Assembly: GCA_012840135.1 (NCBI GenBank)
Contig: DUMA01000036.1
Coordinates: 1 to 64,000, forward strand
From: Thermoanaerobacterales bacterium
GTDB taxonomy: Bacteria > Bacillota > Thermosediminibacteria > Thermosediminibacterales > Tepidanaerobacteraceae
Direction: 5' to 3'
Length of the DNA: 64,000 nucleotides
The notes below the pieces were generated by a model. That model had not been told where the DNA came from and did not search any database. It saw only the letters and a program-made list of their open reading frames with translations. Position numbers and translations under genes: made by a program. Shown one piece after another: positions 9,086-18,652 of this stretch. The stretch's first letter is position 1. Each line of letters opens with the position of its first letter.

Positions 9086-9532
9086 ATGAAAATAGCCATT
9101 GCCAGCGACCACGGAGGTTTTGAATTAAAAAAGGAGATAATAAAGTTTCTGGAACAAAAGAATATACAGTACAAAGACTTTGGGACATTTTCATCAGATT
9201 CGGTGGATTATCCCGATGTGGCCATTCCATGCGCCGAAGCCGTGGCCCGCGGTGAATTTACCCGCGGCATAATCATCTGCGGCACGGGGATAGGCGTATG
9301 CATCGCCGCCAATAAGGTAAAAGGCATAAGGGCGGCCCTTTGCCACGATACTTTTTCCGCCAGGATGTCCCGCATGCACAATGATGCCAATATACTTACA
9401 ATGGGAGGGAGGGTCATCGGGCCCGGACTCGCTACTGCCATCGTTGAGGAGTGGCTCAAAGGGGAGTTTGAAGGAGGCCGCCATAAAAACAGGATAGACA
9501 AGATATCCAATTACGAAAATAACATGCGGTAG
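9086..9532 (+). CDS. rpiB: Ribose-5-phosphate isomerase B
   Basis: 148 residues; interconverts ribose 5-phosphate and ribulose 5-phosphate in the pentose phosphate pathway. It opens with MKIAIASDHGGFELK. Counting from ATG 9086, the catalytic Cys falls at 65 (in CGTGIGVC) and the His at 98 (in MHNDANIL), the positions usual for RpiB, which supports this start over GTG 9077. The phosphate-binding SDHGG (7-11) is intact. It heads a run with glyA, upp and dCMP deaminase, a nucleotide and one-carbon theme. Confidence 0.93.
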   Translation: MKIAIASDHGGFELKKEIIKFLEQKNIQYKDFGTFSSDSVDYPDVAIPCAEAVARGEFTRGIIICGTGIGVCIAANKVKGIRAALCHDTFSARMSRMHNDANILTMGGRVIGPGLATAIVEEWLKGEFEGGRHKNRIDKISNYENNMR

Positions 9533-9621
9533 AGTCCGCATTGTCATCGCAAGAGTGGACAGACATCTGCTTGCACTGATCGATGTATCGATGTTAATTT
9601 TTTAGTGAAGGGTGTGTTATT

Positions 9622-11516
<1,895 letters not shown>

Positions 11517-11540
11517 AGGGATGTTGAGGGAGGAGAGAGA

Positions 11541-11969
11541 TTGAGGAAAAACTGGGATGACTATTTTATGGATATTGCCTTCATGGTCAAGGAAAGAAGC
11601 ACATGTCCCAGATTGCAAGTTGGCGCTGTCATAGTTAAAGACAAAAGGATAAAAGCCACCGGGTATAACGGCAGTCCCCCGGGGTTTGACCACTGTGTTG
11701 ATGTGGGTTGTTTGATGATCGCCGGTCACTGCAGGAGGACTATTCACGCCGAAGTCAATGCCATAATGGAATGCTCGCCTGAAGAAAGAAAAGGCGCCAC
11801 AATTTACATCACCGCACAGCCGTGCATGGAATGCTCCAAGCTCATTATAGCCTCAGGCATAACCAGAGTTGTGTATTCCACTCCCTATGAACCCGAGTAC
11901 GACTTTTTTAAATACGCTCCCTGGATAGAAATAGTCCGCTGGGAAAGGGGTCAGGAAGGCATAGGATAG
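11541..11969 (+). CDS. dCMP deaminase (ComEB-like)
   Basis: 142 residues of the zinc cytidine/deoxycytidylate deaminase family; makes dUMP from dCMP for thymidylate synthesis. The zinc ligands are His69 with the proton shuttle Glu71 (HAEVNAI) and Cys95/Cys98 (PCMEC). The N-terminal RKNWDDYFMDIA is typical of the dCMP-specific branch. It starts at TTG 11541 behind GGGAGGAGAG and follows upp by 24 bases. Confidence 0.9.
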   Translation: MRKNWDDYFMDIAFMVKERSTCPRLQVGAVIVKDKRIKATGYNGSPPGFDHCVDVGCLMIAGHCRRTIHAEVNAIMECSPEERKGATIYITAQPCMECSKLIIASGITRVVYSTPYEPEYDFFKYAPWIEIVRWERGQEGIG

Positions 11970-12040
11970 ATGACGTATGCTGTCCCGGTGCTCAGCTCCT
12001 TTAAACGTCTGCAAGACCTGATGATCCCTTTTTTCGCCGA

Positions 12041-12069
12041 TTGACAACTGCATAGAATTAAAATAAAAT
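12041..12069 (+). promoter_or_regulatory. Sigma-A-type promoter of tagO-wecB
   Basis: TTGACA at 12041-12046, 17-base spacer, TAAAAT at 12064-12069, with a 55-base leader to the tagO start. Confidence 0.65.
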
Positions 12070-12124
12070 TATATAGAATATGAAAGGGACAGTCCAGTCT
12101 TTTATTTAAAAAGGAGCGATTACA

Positions 12125-13162
12125 TTGCCTCTTTACATATATGCCTTTTTGACGGCCATGGTCATAGCATATGTGGTGACACCCGGAGTTATTAAGCTGG
12201 CGTGGAAGATAGGCGCCATCGACGTGCCCAGAGATAGCAGGAGGGTACACAAAAAGCCCATTCCGAGGCTGGGCGGCCTTGCCATATTTATCGCTTTTAC
12301 TGCAGCCGGCCTTGTAACTCTGCCCCTGAACTTTTCTTCGATAAAGGGAATGCTTCTGGGCGGAGCTTTCATAGTGATCATAGGAATCCTGGATGACATT
12401 TACAGCCTGCCTCCGAAGGTGAAGCTCTTAGGTCAGACGGCTGCGGCGGGTATTCTTTTGCTTTTTGGCCTCGAGGTGGAATGGGTGACAAACCCGCTGG
12501 GAGGCATGATTTATCTCGGACGATGGAGTATACCCATAACCCTTTTCTGGGTGGTGGGCATAACCAATACTTTAAATTTCATCGACGGACTGGACGGACT
12601 GGCGGCAGGAATAGCCGCCATAGCTTCTGTCACCATGATGCTGGTAAACCTCAGCCTCCATCAGACCAATGCGGTTCTGGTGACGGCTCTGCTGGCAGGA
12701 TCTGCCGTAGGATTCCTGCCGCACAATTTCAACCCTGCTAGAATATTCATGGGAGATACCGGGGCCATGTTTTTGGGATTCATCCTGTCCGCAGTGGCCA
12801 TCGACGGAGCCGTAAAAAGTGCGACGGCCATAGCGCTCATAGTTCCGATCCTGGCCCTTGGGCTGCCCATATTCGATACTGCCTTCGCCATACTGCGCCG
12901 TTTTATGAACGGAAAGCCCATCATGCAGGCCGACAAGGGGCATTTGCACCACAGGCTTATGGCTATAGGACTTTCCCAGAAACAGGCCGTATTGTTCATG
13001 TATTTTGTCAGCATTTCACTGGGAATATGTTCCATTATACTGGCAAAGCTGGGAATTAAAGAAGCTATAATAGCACTCTTTGTGGTGCTCATTACACTGA
13101 TGTTTTCCATAAGACAGTTCAATATCTCCCGTGAAGCAAAAAAATCCACACACAGCATGTGA
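12125..13162 (+). CDS. tagO: Undecaprenyl-phosphate GlcNAc-1-phosphate transferase
   Basis: A 345-residue polytopic membrane enzyme of the MraY/WecA family that puts GlcNAc-1-P on undecaprenyl phosphate, the first step of wall teichoic acid and other secondary polymers. DDIYSLPPKVKLLGQ, NFIDGLDGLAAG and FNPARIFMGDTGAMFLG are the cytoplasmic catalytic motifs with their Asp residues. HLHHRLMAIGLS near the C-terminus is the sugar-phosphate recognition loop. It starts at TTG 12125 behind AAAGGAG. The next gene makes ManNAc precursor, which fits a wall-polymer role. Confidence 0.9.
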   Translation: MPLYIYAFLTAMVIAYVVTPGVIKLAWKIGAIDVPRDSRRVHKKPIPRLGGLAIFIAFTAAGLVTLPLNFSSIKGMLLGGAFIVIIGILDDIYSLPPKVKLLGQTAAAGILLLFGLEVEWVTNPLGGMIYLGRWSIPITLFWVVGITNTLNFIDGLDGLAAGIAAIASVTMMLVNLSLHQTNAVLVTALLAGSAVGFLPHNFNPARIFMGDTGAMFLGFILSAVAIDGAVKSATAIALIVPILALGLPIFDTAFAILRRFMNGKPIMQADKGHLHHRLMAIGLSQKQAVLFMYFVSISLGICSIILAKLGIKEAIIALFVVLITLMFSIRQFNISREAKKSTHSM

Positions 13163-13177
13163 AGGGGAATATGCAAA

Positions 13178-14335
13178 TTGAGAAGGTTAAAGATACTGAC
13201 CGTTTTCGGCACAAGGCCGGAAGCTATTAAGATGTCTCCGCTGGTGCAGGAATTAAAAAGAAATGAGTTTTTCCACTGCGAGGTGGCAGTTACGGCTCAA
13301 CACCGGCAGATGCTCGACCAGGTGCTGAGCCTTTTTGATGTGGTGCCGGACTATGACCTTGACATAATGACAGACAGGCAGACTCTGTTTGACATCACTG
13401 CAAGGGCGTTGACCGGATTAAAAGATGTGCTGGAGAAATCTCGCCCCGATTTGGTGCTGGTCCACGGCGATACCACCACCACTTTTATAGGAGCTCTGGC
13501 GGCATTTTACATGCATATAAAGGTGGGCCACGTAGAGGCTGGCCTTCGAACTTTTGACAAATGGCTCCCCTTTCCGGAGGAAATGAATAGAAAATTGACC
13601 GGTTCCCTGGCGGATCTGCATTTTTCACCTACAAAGACCGCCAGAAACAATCTGTTGAGGGAGGGTGTAAGGTCTGACAGCATATTCGTGACGGGCAATA
13701 CCGTCATTGACGCCCTCAAAACCACAGTAAAGGAAAACTTTATCTTTTCAACAAATATCTTAAATGAACTTGATTACAAAGGCAAAAAAGTGATCCTTGT
13801 CACGGCTCACAGAAGGGAAAACCTGGGAGAACCCCTGAGGAACATTTGCCTGGGGCTAAAGGATATCGTTGAAAAAAATCCCGATGTGGTGCTGGTATAC
13901 CCCGTGCACTTGAATCCTGCGGTACGGGATGTGGTGGAGAAGATACTGGGCGGGCAGGAACGTATAGTGCTGCTGCCGCCACTTGACACCGATGAAATGC
14001 ACAACCTGATGGCCCGGTGCTACATGGTAATGACAGACTCCGGCGGTTTGCAGGAGGAAGCTCCCTCGCTGGGCAAACCGGTGCTAGTCTTAAGAAGAGA
14101 AACCGAGAGGCCAGAAGCGGTAAAAGCGGGTACCGTCAAGGTCATCGGCACCGATCGCCGGAATGTGTATGAAGAAGCGGCAAAACTTCTATGCGATCGC
14201 ACTGCCTACGACAGAATGGCTGGAGCCATAAACCCTTACGGCGATGGCCGGGCTTCCCAGCGCATAGCCGGATGCATAATGTATCATTTCGGACTCACCG
14301 AATATAAGCCCGAGGAATTTGATGCACAAATCTGA
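13178..14335 (+). CDS. wecB: UDP-N-acetylglucosamine 2-epimerase (non-hydrolysing)
   Basis: 385 residues; interconverts UDP-GlcNAc and UDP-ManNAc for wall teichoic acid or capsule. Signatures: FGTRPEAIKMSPLV at the N-terminus, VHGDTTTT, HVEAGLRT, VTAHRRENLG and TDSGGLQEEAP, including the catalytic His and Glu of the GT-B-like fold. It starts at TTG 13178, 15 bases after tagO, behind GAAGGGG, so the two are co-transcribed. B. subtilis calls the homologue mnaA. Confidence 0.93.
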   Translation: MRRLKILTVFGTRPEAIKMSPLVQELKRNEFFHCEVAVTAQHRQMLDQVLSLFDVVPDYDLDIMTDRQTLFDITARALTGLKDVLEKSRPDLVLVHGDTTTTFIGALAAFYMHIKVGHVEAGLRTFDKWLPFPEEMNRKLTGSLADLHFSPTKTARNNLLREGVRSDSIFVTGNTVIDALKTTVKENFIFSTNILNELDYKGKKVILVTAHRRENLGEPLRNICLGLKDIVEKNPDVVLVYPVHLNPAVRDVVEKILGGQERIVLLPPLDTDEMHNLMARCYMVMTDSGGLQEEAPSLGKPVLVLRRETERPEAVKAGTVKVIGTDRRNVYEEAAKLLCDRTAYDRMAGAINPYGDGRASQRIAGCIMYHFGLTEYKPEEFDAQI

Positions 14336-14346
14336 ACCGACAAATA

Positions 14347-14375
14347 TTGACGGGATTTGCGCCATATGGTATTAT
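14347..14375 (+). promoter_or_regulatory. Sigma-A-type promoter of the uracil permease leader
   Basis: TTGACG at 14347-14352, 17-base spacer, TATTAT at 14370-14375, directly upstream of the PyrR-type attenuator. Confidence 0.55.
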
Positions 14376-14391
14376 AAAGAAAAATGAAGAT

Positions 14392-14486
14392 GGACAACCT
14401 TTAAACTGGTCCCGTGAGGCTGGTAAGGTGAAAGTGAAGTATTGCGATAAAAACCTTTCTCCTGCCTGAGGAGAAAGGTTTTTTTG
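14392..14486 (+). promoter_or_regulatory. PyrR-binding attenuator of the uracil permease gene
   Basis: GGTCCCGTGAGGCT at 14408-14421 fits the PyrR binding-loop consensus ARUCCNGNGAGGYU except at its first base. It is framed by ACCTT (14397 region) and AAGGT (14425 region), which pair as the anti-antiterminator stem. A strong terminator follows: AACCTTTCTCCT (14452-14463) against AGGAGAAAGGTT (14469-14480), then T7. With UMP bound, PyrR would hold this stem and let the terminator form. A second hairpin (AGCCCTTGC/GCAAGGGCT, 14495-14521) without T run lies between the terminator and the start. Confidence 0.85.
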
Positions 14487-14579
14487 ATGAACAAAGCCCT
14501 TGCCGCCCTGCAGCAAGGGCTGCTATGCGTACAGGCGCTCTATTATTACATTAATTATATTTGAGGAGGGCATCATCAT

Positions 14580-15821
14580 ATGGAAAACTCTAAAAAAGAA
14601 GCTGTATCTTCCAGAAACCCCATAAGACCCGGCGACTATCTTCCACCGATGCAGCTTTTTATACTGGGGGTGCAGCATACGTTTACCATGTTCGGCGCTA
14701 CGGTACTGGTGCCGCTGCTGACGGGTATGAGTGTGAGCGTGGCACTCTTTACTGCGGGAATAGGAACGTGGTGGTTTCATATGGTCACAAAAATGAAGGT
14801 CCCGATTTTTCTCGGGTCTTCCTTTGCGTTCATAGCTCCCGTGGCACTGGTGGTAAAGGAAATGGGAATTCCCGCCGCTCAGGGAGGAATCATCGTGGCG
14901 GGGCTGCTGTACTGCATAATGGCCGCATTTATCTACTTTCTCGGGCCAAAATTCATGGAGTCTCTGCTGCCGCCCGTCATAACCGGGCCCATCATTATGG
15001 TTATAGGGTTGAATCTTGCGCCGGTAGCCATTGGCAGTGCAAGCAAAAACTGGATGATAGCCCTGGCAGTGCTGGCAGTAGTTGCCTTTGTGAACCTTTA
15101 TGTGAAGGGCTTCTTGCGATTGCTTCCGGTCATCAGCGGAATCCTGGTAGGCTACGTCATATCACTTGCTGCAGGGCTTGTTGATTTCAAGCCCATCATT
15201 GAGGCCAAATGGTTTGCCATGCCCGATTTCACATGGCCGGTGTTCAACCCTGCAGCCATCGGCCTTATAGCGCCGGTGGCCATTGCCACCATGGTGGAAC
15301 ATGTGGGTGACGTACTGGCGGTAGGCGCTACCGTGGAGCAGGATTTCGTAAAAGATCCGGGCCTTCACAGGACGCTGATAGGTGACGGTATCGGCACTTC
15401 CCTGGCCGGTATTTTCGGCGGCCCCGCCAATACCACATACTCTGAAAACACCGGTGTTCTGGCGTTGACGCGGGTGTGGAAGCCGGAGGTAATGAGGATA
15501 GCCGCCTGCCTGGCCATATTCCTCTCTTTTATTCAAAAACTGGAGGCGGCGATAAGGACGATTCCGGAACCGGTCATTGGCGGCATATCCATAGTGCTGT
15601 TCGGCATGATTGCCAGCATCGGCATCAGAACTGTCGTGGAAAACCAGGTGGATTTTAAGCAGTCGAGAAACCTTCTCATTTCCAGCGTAATTCTTGTGGT
15701 GGGCATAGGGGGTGCCATAATCAAATTATGGGGCGGCATACAGTTCGGAGGCATGGGCCTTGCCGCCATACTGGGAATAATATTAAATCAGGTTTTGCCG
15801 AAAGAGGAAGAAACAAAATAG
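14580..15821 (+). CDS. uraA: Uracil permease (NCS2 family)
   Basis: A 413-residue membrane protein with about 14 helices of the nucleobase-cation symporter 2 family. FGATVLVPLLTGMSVSVALFTAGIGT and FLGSSFAFIAPVALVVKE are uracil-permease phrases. The binding-site region EHVGDVLAVGATVEQDF and FGGPANTTYSENTGVLALT contain the conserved Glu residues that hold the base. The PyrR attenuator upstream independently supports uracil as substrate. ATG 14580 follows TGAGGAGGG. An NCS2 member was chosen over NCS1 on these motifs. Confidence 0.93.
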   Translation: MENSKKEAVSSRNPIRPGDYLPPMQLFILGVQHTFTMFGATVLVPLLTGMSVSVALFTAGIGTWWFHMVTKMKVPIFLGSSFAFIAPVALVVKEMGIPAAQGGIIVAGLLYCIMAAFIYFLGPKFMESLLPPVITGPIIMVIGLNLAPVAIGSASKNWMIALAVLAVVAFVNLYVKGFLRLLPVISGILVGYVISLAAGLVDFKPIIEAKWFAMPDFTWPVFNPAAIGLIAPVAIATMVEHVGDVLAVGATVEQDFVKDPGLHRTLIGDGIGTSLAGIFGGPANTTYSENTGVLALTRVWKPEVMRIAACLAIFLSFIQKLEAAIRTIPEPVIGGISIVLFGMIASIGIRTVVENQVDFKQSRNLLISSVILVVGIGGAIIKLWGGIQFGGMGLAAILGIILNQVLPKEEETK

Positions 15822-15839
15822 AGTACCACAAAAACGAAT

Positions 15840-15864
15840 GGGAACCGGCAGGTTCCCTTTTTTT
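15840..15864 (+). terminator. uraA terminator
   Basis: GGGAACC (15840-15846) pairs with GGTTCCC (15851-15857), GGCA-type loop, followed by T7. Confidence 0.8.
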
Positions 15865-15977
15865 GTACCGGCGATGGGAGCGAGAAAACATGGTAATAAA
15901 TGGCAATAGTTACAGAAAGAAGGAAATCAGAGATAAAAATCGAAATAATTTATAAGACCGGTTATTCGGAGGAAAAG

Positions 15978-16682
15978 ATGAAAGATTTCGGTTTAAATGA
16001 GAGGGTCCTAAAAGTAAAAGATGATGCCGATGAAATCAGCAGGCTAATCGAAGAGTACAAGCCCTTTATAGCATCCGTCGTGGAAAAACACGTAGGTCAC
16101 TACGTTGAATACGGCAGGGATGATGAGCTGAGCATCGCATTGATGGCTTTTCATGAGGCTGTGGAGAAGTACGATATAGCTAAAGGAAATTTTTTATCTT
16201 TTGCGAGGATGACCATAAAACACCGTCTTGTGGATTTTTACAGGCGGGAGCCCAAAAATGTATCGATGGTTTACCTGGACAGCACTGATGATGAGGAAGA
16301 CGAGAGCTATCGTGACATAACCTTCGATAAATCTTTAAAAGAGTATGATGAACGGCAGATAAGCGAGCTCCGGCGGTTGGAGCTTGTGGAAATGAAAAAT
16401 GAGTTGTCACAATGGGGTATTACCTTTGCCGATGTGGCAAGAAGTTCGCCGAAGCAGGAGTCCACCAGAAAGGCATATCTGAAAGCGGCGAATTTTGTGA
16501 TAAAATCTCCGGAAGTGCTGGAAATAATGAAAACAAAGAGATATTTGCCGGTGGACAAAATTGTGAAGGCTACAGGAATACCCCGCAAAACGGTGGAGCG
16601 TGGTCGGAATTATATAATAGCGGCAGTGCTTATATTATCCGGAGACTATCAATATATTAGAGAATATATACAGTGGAGGTAA
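15978..16682 (+). CDS. sigI: RNA polymerase sigma factor SigI
   Basis: About 234 residues. The region-2-like part carries EEYKPFIASVVEKHVGHYVEYGRDDELSIALMAFHEAVEKYD and FLSFARMTIKHRLVDFYRRE, the diagnostic SigI core. The C-terminal helix-turn-helix contains VDKIVKATGIPRKTVERGRNYIIAAVLI. I chose ATG 15978, placed after GGAGG; the upstream ATG at 15900 lacks a good site. The anti-sigma gene follows 6 bases later. SigI controls heat and wall stress in Bacillus and polysaccharide degradation in cellulolytic Clostridia. Confidence 0.88.
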   Translation: MKDFGLNERVLKVKDDADEISRLIEEYKPFIASVVEKHVGHYVEYGRDDELSIALMAFHEAVEKYDIAKGNFLSFARMTIKHRLVDFYRREPKNVSMVYLDSTDDEEDESYRDITFDKSLKEYDERQISELRRLELVEMKNELSQWGITFADVARSSPKQESTRKAYLKAANFVIKSPEVLEIMKTKRYLPVDKIVKATGIPRKTVERGRNYIIAAVLILSGDYQYIREYIQWR

Positions 16683-16688
16683 GATTCT

Positions 16689-17831
16689 TTGAAAGCCATT
16701 ATCGTTGACAGGAACGACAGATTTCTTATCGTTCTGGACAAAAAAGGCGACTTTATAAAAATATATAACAGCATTCCCGATTGTCAGATCGGGGACGAAG
16801 TCGATATTCCCGACAAGATGCCGTTATTTGGACTTTTCCCTGGGGGGCTGATTGCTTTTGCTCCATTGAGAAAAATGGTGGCGGCTCTTGTGGCTTTTCT
16901 GCTTTTGCTGGGGATGGGCGGCTACGCCATTGCTGATTATTTTACACCTGTGACCTTCGTCACTATGGATATAAATCCCAGTGTGGAACTGGCCCTAAAC
17001 AGATATGAAAGGGTACTAAGCGTGAATACTTTTAATGAAGAAGGAAATCTTCTGGCAAAAGATGCAGGTTCTTTCAGAAACATGAAGGTGGAAGATGCCA
17101 TTAAAAAACTTCTGGACCGGGCGGAAGCTCAAAACTACCTGAAAACTCAGGGCACCCTTATGTTCACGGTTTCCAGCGTGAAAAATAATGTGCCCGATGA
17201 GCTTGACAAGAAGCTGAAAGAAGCGATAAAAACCCGGCCGAACATCAAAGTGGTAGTGGAGAATACCACCATTGAAAAACATGAGGAAGCCAGGAAAATG
17301 AACATTTCCCAGGGCAAGCTCCTGATATATGAAAGATTGAAAAAGATAAATCCCGGGATCACCCTTGAAGAAATTAAAAAATCGCCGGTATCTCGGATGA
17401 TGGAACAGCTGAATAGACCTCTTTCGGACAGGGAAAAAAATCTAACAGAGAAGAAGGATGAAAAAAAGACGGGTTCAAAAGTCCCGGAGGCAAGCAAAGG
17501 AAAGTCCGATTCAAACACTAATGGGAATTCCACCGAAAAAATGAGGAGAAAGTTTGAAAAAGTAGAGACTCCGGAAAATTTGAATAAAAATAATGGGTTA
17601 AAATTGCCGGATAAAAAAAGTCATACGAACAAATCTTCGATTGATATTATAAATATTGAGGAAAAGAAGAACATAGACATGTCGGATACAATCGAAAAAT
17701 TTAAGGAAGATGCTGGCAAAAAGGAGCATAAAGATAAAAATGAGACATTTAGGGAACAAAGGGATCAAGGACGCGGAAAAGAGGGAGATCGAAGATTTTT
17801 TAACAATTACACGAAAGGCAACGGAAAATAA
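16689..17831 (+). CDS. rsgI: Anti-sigma-I factor RsgI-like membrane protein
   Basis: A 380-residue single-pass protein. The cytoplasmic RsgI N-terminal domain (about 1-55: KAIIVDRNDRFLIVLDKKGDFIKI) binds SigI, and a membrane segment follows (about 60-82). The extracellular part starts with TFVTMDINPSVELALNRYERVL, the conserved juxtamembrane beta domain that undergoes cleavage in signalling. After about residue 230 the chain becomes Lys/Glu/Asn-rich and of low complexity (EKKDEKKTGSK..., GKSDSNTNGNS). No carbohydrate-binding module is visible, unlike the sensors of cellulolytic Clostridia. It starts at TTG 16689. Confidence 0.85.
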   Translation: MKAIIVDRNDRFLIVLDKKGDFIKIYNSIPDCQIGDEVDIPDKMPLFGLFPGGLIAFAPLRKMVAALVAFLLLLGMGGYAIADYFTPVTFVTMDINPSVELALNRYERVLSVNTFNEEGNLLAKDAGSFRNMKVEDAIKKLLDRAEAQNYLKTQGTLMFTVSSVKNNVPDELDKKLKEAIKTRPNIKVVVENTTIEKHEEARKMNISQGKLLIYERLKKINPGITLEEIKKSPVSRMMEQLNRPLSDREKNLTEKKDEKKTGSKVPEASKGKSDSNTNGNSTEKMRRKFEKVETPENLNKNNGLKLPDKKSHTNKSSIDIINIEEKKNIDMSDTIEKFKEDAGKKEHKDKNETFREQRDQGRGKEGDRRFFNNYTKGNGK

Positions 17832-17979
17832 AAGATATGATGGATGCTAGAAAAAGCATAAAAAAGTAATGTAAAAAGTTATATAGCAAAACAGGAAATA
17901 CTTGAAGAATTACAGAAGAGAACATAGGGATGGCAGGATTTAAAAGTTTTTTCTTGTCAAGGATTGCAAATCTTTGATA

Positions 17980-18012
17980 TTGCGACATATTGTGACATAT
18001 TTCACATATAAT
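17980..18012 (+). promoter_or_regulatory. Putative Rex/CRP-FNR-type operator before the V-ATPase operon
   Basis: TGTGA-CATATT-TCACA at 17991-18006 is a perfect TGTGA-N6-TCACA inverted repeat. The left half is preceded by a direct repeat, so TTGCGACATAT and TTGTGACATAT lie in tandem (17980-18000). The site sits about 40 bases upstream of the -35 of the promoter at 18047. Rex (TTGTGA..TCACAA) and CRP/FNR proteins both bind such sites. Which regulator acts is inference. Confidence 0.5.
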
Positions 18013-18046
18013 CGAAAATAATTTGGGTATATATAAAAATTTTAAT

Positions 18047-18075
18047 TTGAATTTTTTTTATCAATGTTATATAAT
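18047..18075 (+). promoter_or_regulatory. Sigma-A-type promoter of the V-type ATPase operon, apparently leaderless
   Basis: TTGAAT at 18047-18052, exactly 17 bases, TATAAT at 18070-18075. A start of transcription about 7 bases downstream (near 18082) would leave only a few bases before the ATG at 18086, and no Shine-Dalgarno sequence is present there. Confidence 0.55.
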
Positions 18076-18085
18076 ATAAAACAGT

Positions 18086-18307
18086 ATGAAGAATTATAAG
18101 GGTATCCAATATCTAGTATTGTTATCCCAAATAGGTCTCAATATGGCACTACCCATAGTAGGTGGTGTGTACGCTGGAGCCTATCTGGATCAGAGGTTTT
18201 CCACGGGTAGCGCTTTTTTAATTTTAGGGACCTTTATGGGAGTCTTCTCAGGAATAGCCGGAGTATATCGGCTCATATCGATTGAATTCAGAAAAAAAAG
18301 CAAATAA
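18086..18307 (+). CDS. AtpZ/AtpI-type small membrane protein
   Basis: 73 residues with two hydrophobic helices: QIGLNMALPIVGGVYAGAYLD, a short loop RFSTGS, then FLILGTFMGVFSGIAGVYRLI. This is the AtpZ/AtpI fold, known next to F-type ATPase operons and linked there to ring assembly or Mg2+ handling. Here it heads a V-type operon, 19 bases before the stalk subunit gene. The start codon lacks a ribosome site and lies immediately after a promoter, so translation may be leaderless. A downstream ATG (18143) would remove half of helix 1 and is less likely. Confidence 0.7.
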   Translation: MKNYKGIQYLVLLSQIGLNMALPIVGGVYAGAYLDQRFSTGSAFLILGTFMGVFSGIAGVYRLISIEFRKKSK

Positions 18308-18325
18308 GAATATTGAGGAGGTGGT

Positions 18326-18652
18326 ATGTTGAGGGAGATTCTGGAGGATGTCAAAGCCACGGAACAGAGGGCCAGGCAACTGGTAGAAGAAGCCGAACAG
18401 CAGTCGAAAACCATCATTTTAAATGCAAAAAAAGAAGTCGAAAAATTAATTCTAGAACAAAAAAAGAGAAGTGATGAGGAAGGCGCCAGGATAATACAAA
18501 AAGCCAGGGCAGAGGCGGAGGAACAGGCGAAAAATCTTTCAAAGAAATATGAGCAGGAGATAAAGGAATTGAAACTTAAGGCCGCCAATAAAATACCCCA
18601 GGCGGTCCAATTGATTAAAGAGAGGATAGTGAAGGCCCATGGCGATAGTTAA
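18326..18652 (+). CDS. ntpF: V-type ATPase peripheral-stalk subunit G/H
   Basis: 108 residues, almost entirely a heptad-patterned charged helix rich in Glu, Lys, Ala and Gln (for example VEEAEQQSKTIILNAKKEVEKLI). It matches the small stalk subunit of A/V-type ATPases (AhaH, NtpF, Thermus G), which pairs with subunit E to form the stator coiled coil. The name of this subunit differs between organisms. ATG behind GGAGGTGG. It overlaps the start of subunit I by 14 bases. Confidence 0.8.
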   Translation: MLREILEDVKATEQRARQLVEEAEQQSKTIILNAKKEVEKLILEQKKRSDEEGARIIQKARAEAEEQAKNLSKKYEQEIKELKLKAANKIPQAVQLIKERIVKAHGDS

